Assembly: GCA_947626485.1 (NCBI GenBank)
Contig: CANQSG010000094.1
Coordinates: 1-7,887 of the forward strand
Origin: an uncultured Clostridia bacterium
Lineage (GTDB): Bacteria > Bacillota > Clostridia > Oscillospirales > Acutalibacteraceae
Reading direction: 5' to 3'
Length of the DNA: 7,887 bases
A model generated the notes under the pieces. It ran no database searches. It was not told where the DNA came from and was given only the letters and a program-made list of their open reading frames with translations. Position 1 is the first letter of the stretch; the number at the start of each line of letters is the position of its first letter. The translations under genes and the position numbers were made by a program. This document shows, in pieces, positions 6,314 to 7,887 of the stretch.

Positions 6314-6404
6314 CGGAAACCGGGGTAGCCGCTGCAATTTACCGGGTTCTTCCGGCTCGGGGAACCGGGGTGCAAATTTGCATCACGAAAGACCCGGAAT
6401 TAAA
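6314..6404. repeat. Repeat B, copy 3, entering the azlD 3' end
   Basis: The core 6314-6381 contains the stem GGTTCTTC/GGGGAACC (6345-6352/6359-6366, two G-T pairs on the plus strand) and a 12-bp palindrome at 6371-6382. The extension through 6404 covers the azlD stop codon and its last codons. The period to copy 2 is 101 bp. Confidence 0.88.
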
Positions 6405-6730
6405 GAGAAAAGGCAGGCGACGGTGGAGGCGGCGGCGGCTACGGGGAAGAGACCCATGCGGAACCAGGACATCACGCCGGCGACGGCGAGGCCGGCGAGG
6501 GTGGCGGGCAGGCTGCCCCCGGCGAAAAAGGCGGCGGGCACCGTCATGGCGGCGAGCACCGCGTAGGGCAAATAGGCGAGGAAGGAGCGCAGCCAGACGC
6601 TGCGAATGCGGCGGCGGAAGAGCACGAGGGGCAGCATTCGCATGAGGTAGGTCACGACGGCCATCACCGCGATGCCGAGCAGGACGGACGCCGTGGAAAT
6701 GCCGGCGGAAAGGGCGGCGTTTTGGTTCAT
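6383..6730 (-). CDS. azlD: AzlD family branched-chain amino acid exporter subunit
   Basis: A 115-residue hydrophobic protein with about four membrane segments (near 13-37, 50-70, 73-91 and 95-112). The TYLMRMLPL motif (27-35) and the SFLAYLPYAVLAAMTVPA stretch (49-66) are characteristic of AzlD. Known AzlD proteins work with AzlC to export branched-chain amino acids and analogues. The ATG at 6730-6728 overlaps the azlC stop as ATGA, so the two are translationally coupled and probably made in fixed ratio. A longer in-frame opening upstream runs antiparallel inside azlC and is not used. The last codons (IPGLS) and the stop lie inside a B repeat, so the C-terminus may have been shaped by that element. 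The length is within the usual family range. Confidence 0.93.
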   Translation of the reverse strand: MNQNAALSAGISTASVLLGIAVMAVVTYLMRMLPLVLFRRRIRSVWLRSFLAYLPYAVLAAMTVPAAFFAGGSLPATLAGLAVAGVMSWFRMGLFPVAAAASTVACLFSLIPGLS

Positions 6731-7476
6731 TGTGCGGCACCCCTTTGCGGCGCTTCGTCCGGCTCGTCGGACGTTTCGCGGATCGGGAAGAGGAAGGCGC
6801 CGAGCGACGAGGCGGCGACCGAGGCGATGATGATGACCCACCCGGCGGAGAGCCGGCGCAGCAGCGGCAGGCAGGCGAACAGGCAGCTGACGGCCGCCGA
6901 GACGAGGGCGACGAGGGCGACCGCCCGGTTGGCGCGGGCTTCGGGCAGGATGATCGCGAGGAACATGCCGTAGATCGCGAGCCCCAGCGCGCTGCGCACC
7001 ACGGCGGGCATCAGACCCGCCGCCGTCGCCCCGAAGAGCGTCCCGAGGCACCAGCCGACGTAGGGCGTGAAGATCAGCCCGGCGAGATACGGCGTCGTCA
7101 GCACGCCGGGGCGCCGCATCGCGACGGCGAAGACCTCGTCGGTGTTGCCGAAGGCCAGCGCCGCCCGTTCGAGCACCGACATGCCGGGGTCGAGCTTCTG
7201 CGAGAGCGAAAGGGACATCAGCGCGTAGCGCAGGTTGATGAGAAAGAGCGTCACGGCGATCTCGAAGAGCGTCGCCCCCGCCAAAATCAGGTCGGTGCCC
7301 GCGACCTGCCCGGCGGAGGTGAAATTCGTCAGCGAGGCCGTCAGCGCCGCCCAGACCGGCAGCCCGCCCTCGATGGAATGGATGCCGTAGGCAAAGGCGA
7401 CCGAGAGATAACCGAAGCAGATCGGCAGCCCGTCCCGCGCGCCGCGCAGAAAGAGCGACCGTTTGGATTGCGTCAT
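6727..7476 (-). CDS. azlC: AzlC family branched-chain amino acid permease
   Basis: A 249-residue membrane protein, the large subunit of the AzlCD exporter. The N-terminal GARDGLPICFGYLSVAFAYG (12-31), TNFTSAGQ (50-57) and NLRYALMSLSLSQKL (81-95) motifs are diagnostic for AzlC. Several further hydrophobic segments follow (about 127-152, 158-180, 184-206 and 212-231), with a hydrophilic acidic C-terminal tail. It is the first gene of the azlCD pair and overlaps azlD by four bases. GGTGA lies 5 nt before the ATG, a weaker ribosome site than those of the ABC operon. In known systems LeuR/Lrp-type regulators often control azlCD; no regulator gene is in this window. Confidence 0.95.
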   Translation of the reverse strand: MTQSKRSLFLRGARDGLPICFGYLSVAFAYGIHSIEGGLPVWAALTASLTNFTSAGQVAGTDLILAGATLFEIAVTLFLINLRYALMSLSLSQKLDPGMSVLERAALAFGNTDEVFAVAMRRPGVLTTPYLAGLIFTPYVGWCLGTLFGATAAGLMPAVVRSALGLAIYGMFLAIILPEARANRAVALVALVSAAVSCLFACLPLLRRLSAGWVIIIASVAASSLGAFLFPIRETSDEPDEAPQRGAAQ

Positions 7477-7490
7477 ACTTTCACCCGCTC

Positions 7491-7506
7491 AAAATAGCAA
7501 AATAGC
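7491..7506. repeat. Tandem AAAATAGC x2 in azlC leader
   Basis: Two adjacent 8-bp copies (7491-7498, 7499-7506) lie in the predicted azlCD leader, just upstream of the ribosome binding site. This may be a regulator-binding site or simple slippage; nothing more can be said. Confidence 0.6.
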
Positions 7507-7557
7507 AAACCCGGCGCGCCGCAGCCCGCCCGGTTTTTTTGGAAAGGCTCGTTTTCT

Positions 7558-7586
7558 ATTTTACCGCCCCGCGCGCACAAATGCAA
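7558..7586 (-). promoter_or_regulatory. Possible promoter of azlCD
   Basis: On the minus strand, -10 TAAAAT (7558-7563, 5 of 6), a 17-bp spacer and -35 TTGCAT (7581-7586, 3 of 6) would start transcription near 7551 and give a leader of about 75 nt. The -35 is weak, which suits an activated promoter, but that is inference. Confidence 0.45.
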
Positions 7587-7667
7587 TCTTTTTTCACAAA
7601 TCCCGCCGCAGGGATAAGAAAAAACGGAAATTCCGGGAAAATGGGGGTTTCTTTTTTTTGCACATCA

Positions 7668-7676
7668 TGCTATAAT
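7668..7676 (+). promoter_or_regulatory. Extended -10 promoter of the right lipoprotein gene
   Basis: TG-C-TATAAT forms an extended -10 element (TG at 7668-7669, TATAAT at 7671-7676). The expected -35 position (TTTCTT around 7648) is poor, which an extended -10 can offset. A T8 run (7652-7659) and an 11-bp palindrome CGGAAATTCCG (7625-7635) lie upstream. The start codon is about 70 nt downstream. Confidence 0.6.
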
Positions 7677-7706
7677 TAGAATAGATTATTATACAATGCC
7701 GAAATT

Positions 7707-7727
7707 GCGCCGCCCGCCGCGCGGCGC
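7707..7727 (+). promoter_or_regulatory. GC hairpin just before a ribosome binding site
   Basis: GCGCCGC (7707-7713) pairs perfectly with GCGGCGC (7721-7727) around a 7-nt loop. It ends 3 nt before the AGAGGAG at 7731-7737. In mRNA it could limit ribosome access, although GC-rich DNA yields such stems by chance. Confidence 0.4.
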
Positions 7728-7745
7728 CGGAGAGGAGATGCCGCC

Positions 7746-7887
7746 GTGCGCGCGAAAGCCTGTGTTAGCCTAATGCTCTGCCTTGCGTTCTGCGGCGCGC
7801 TGTCCGGCTGCCGGCTTGCCGATTCGGGCGCCGATTCCCTGCTCGCCCCGCCGAAGCCGACCGGCAATCTCTTCGACGTGCAGCGGG
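7746..7887 (+). CDS. Lipoprotein, 5' part only
   Basis: Starting at GTG 7746, 47 codons are open to the right edge. The N-terminus has a short basic region (MRAK), a hydrophobic core (about 6-19) and a lipobox L-S-G-C with Cys22, so the protein should be exported and lipid-anchored. After the Cys a short linker leads to SLLAPPKPTGNLFDVQ (about 31-46). I recall a similar LLxPPK...IQ segment just after the lipobox of a group of uncharacterised clostridial lipoproteins, but this is memory, not a search. AGAGGAG at 7731-7737 lies 8 nt before the GTG. The nearby ATG at 7738 opens a different frame that stops after 11 codons, so GTG is preferred. It is transcribed divergently from azlCD. The function is unknown. 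Confidence 0.8.
   Translation, partial: MRAKACVSLMLCLAFCGALSGCRLADSGADSLLAPPKPTGNLFDVQR

Noticed and set aside
5913..6381. CRISPR array
   Set aside because: The repeats belong to two families with irregular spacing, the spacers are short and similar to each other, and no cas gene is present.
5874..6645. Small open frames within repeats A and B
   Set aside because: The peptides are translations of the repeat units; there are no ribosome sites and nothing continues outside the repeats.
6730..7497. Plus-strand open frame opposite azlC
   Set aside because: The translation is Arg/Glu/Gly-rich without motifs, while the minus strand encodes a textbook AzlC.

Overview
The window looks like chromosomal DNA of a GC-rich, low-motility gut-type Firmicute (Clostridia, Oscillospiraceae/Ruminococcaceae-like). 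The grounds are strong AGGAGG ribosome binding sites, sigma-A-type TATAAT promoters, short lipoprotein signal peptides with classic lipoboxes, and an ABC-2/GldG/DUF4340 gene set that I associate with this group. The taxonomic assignment is inference; no rRNA or marker gene is present.

Layout. (1) 1-229, minus: 5' end of a lipoprotein gene running off the left edge. (2) 230-663: a divergent intergenic region, with a minus promoter for the lipoprotein and a plus promoter for the ABC operon. Between them lies a row of short perfect hairpins separated by ATGATG, then an ACTCTTC tandem repeat and a 13-bp hairpin; the operon leader is also rich in inverted repeats. (3) 664-5877, plus: a tightly packed four-gene operon encoding an ABC ATPase, an ABC-2 permease, a GldG-like auxiliary membrane protein and a DUF4340-like membrane protein, closed by a strong intrinsic terminator. 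(4) 5913-6404: a convergent intergenic region filled with two repeat families of three copies each (A, 44 bp; B, about 68-91 bp). The last B copy runs into the 3' end of azlD. (5) 6383-7476, minus: azlC-azlD, a two-component branched-chain amino acid exporter with a 4-nt start/stop overlap. (6) 7477-7745: divergent promoters for azlCD and for the last gene. (7) 7746-7887, plus: 5' end of a second lipoprotein gene, cut by the right edge.

How the genes work together. The four plus-strand genes overlap or nearly touch and should form one membrane complex: the ATPase drives the permease, and GldG-like and DUF4340-like proteins put large domains on the outer face of the membrane. In Bacteroidota the homologous GldA/F/G proteins serve gliding; here the substrate or task is unknown. 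Three of the four proteins carry long, charged, low-complexity tails predicted to be cytoplasmic.

The coding part is fairly ordinary. The unusual material is noncoding: the hairpin array at 302-447, the A/B repeat field at 5913-6404, and the overlap of a B repeat with the azlD stop codon.
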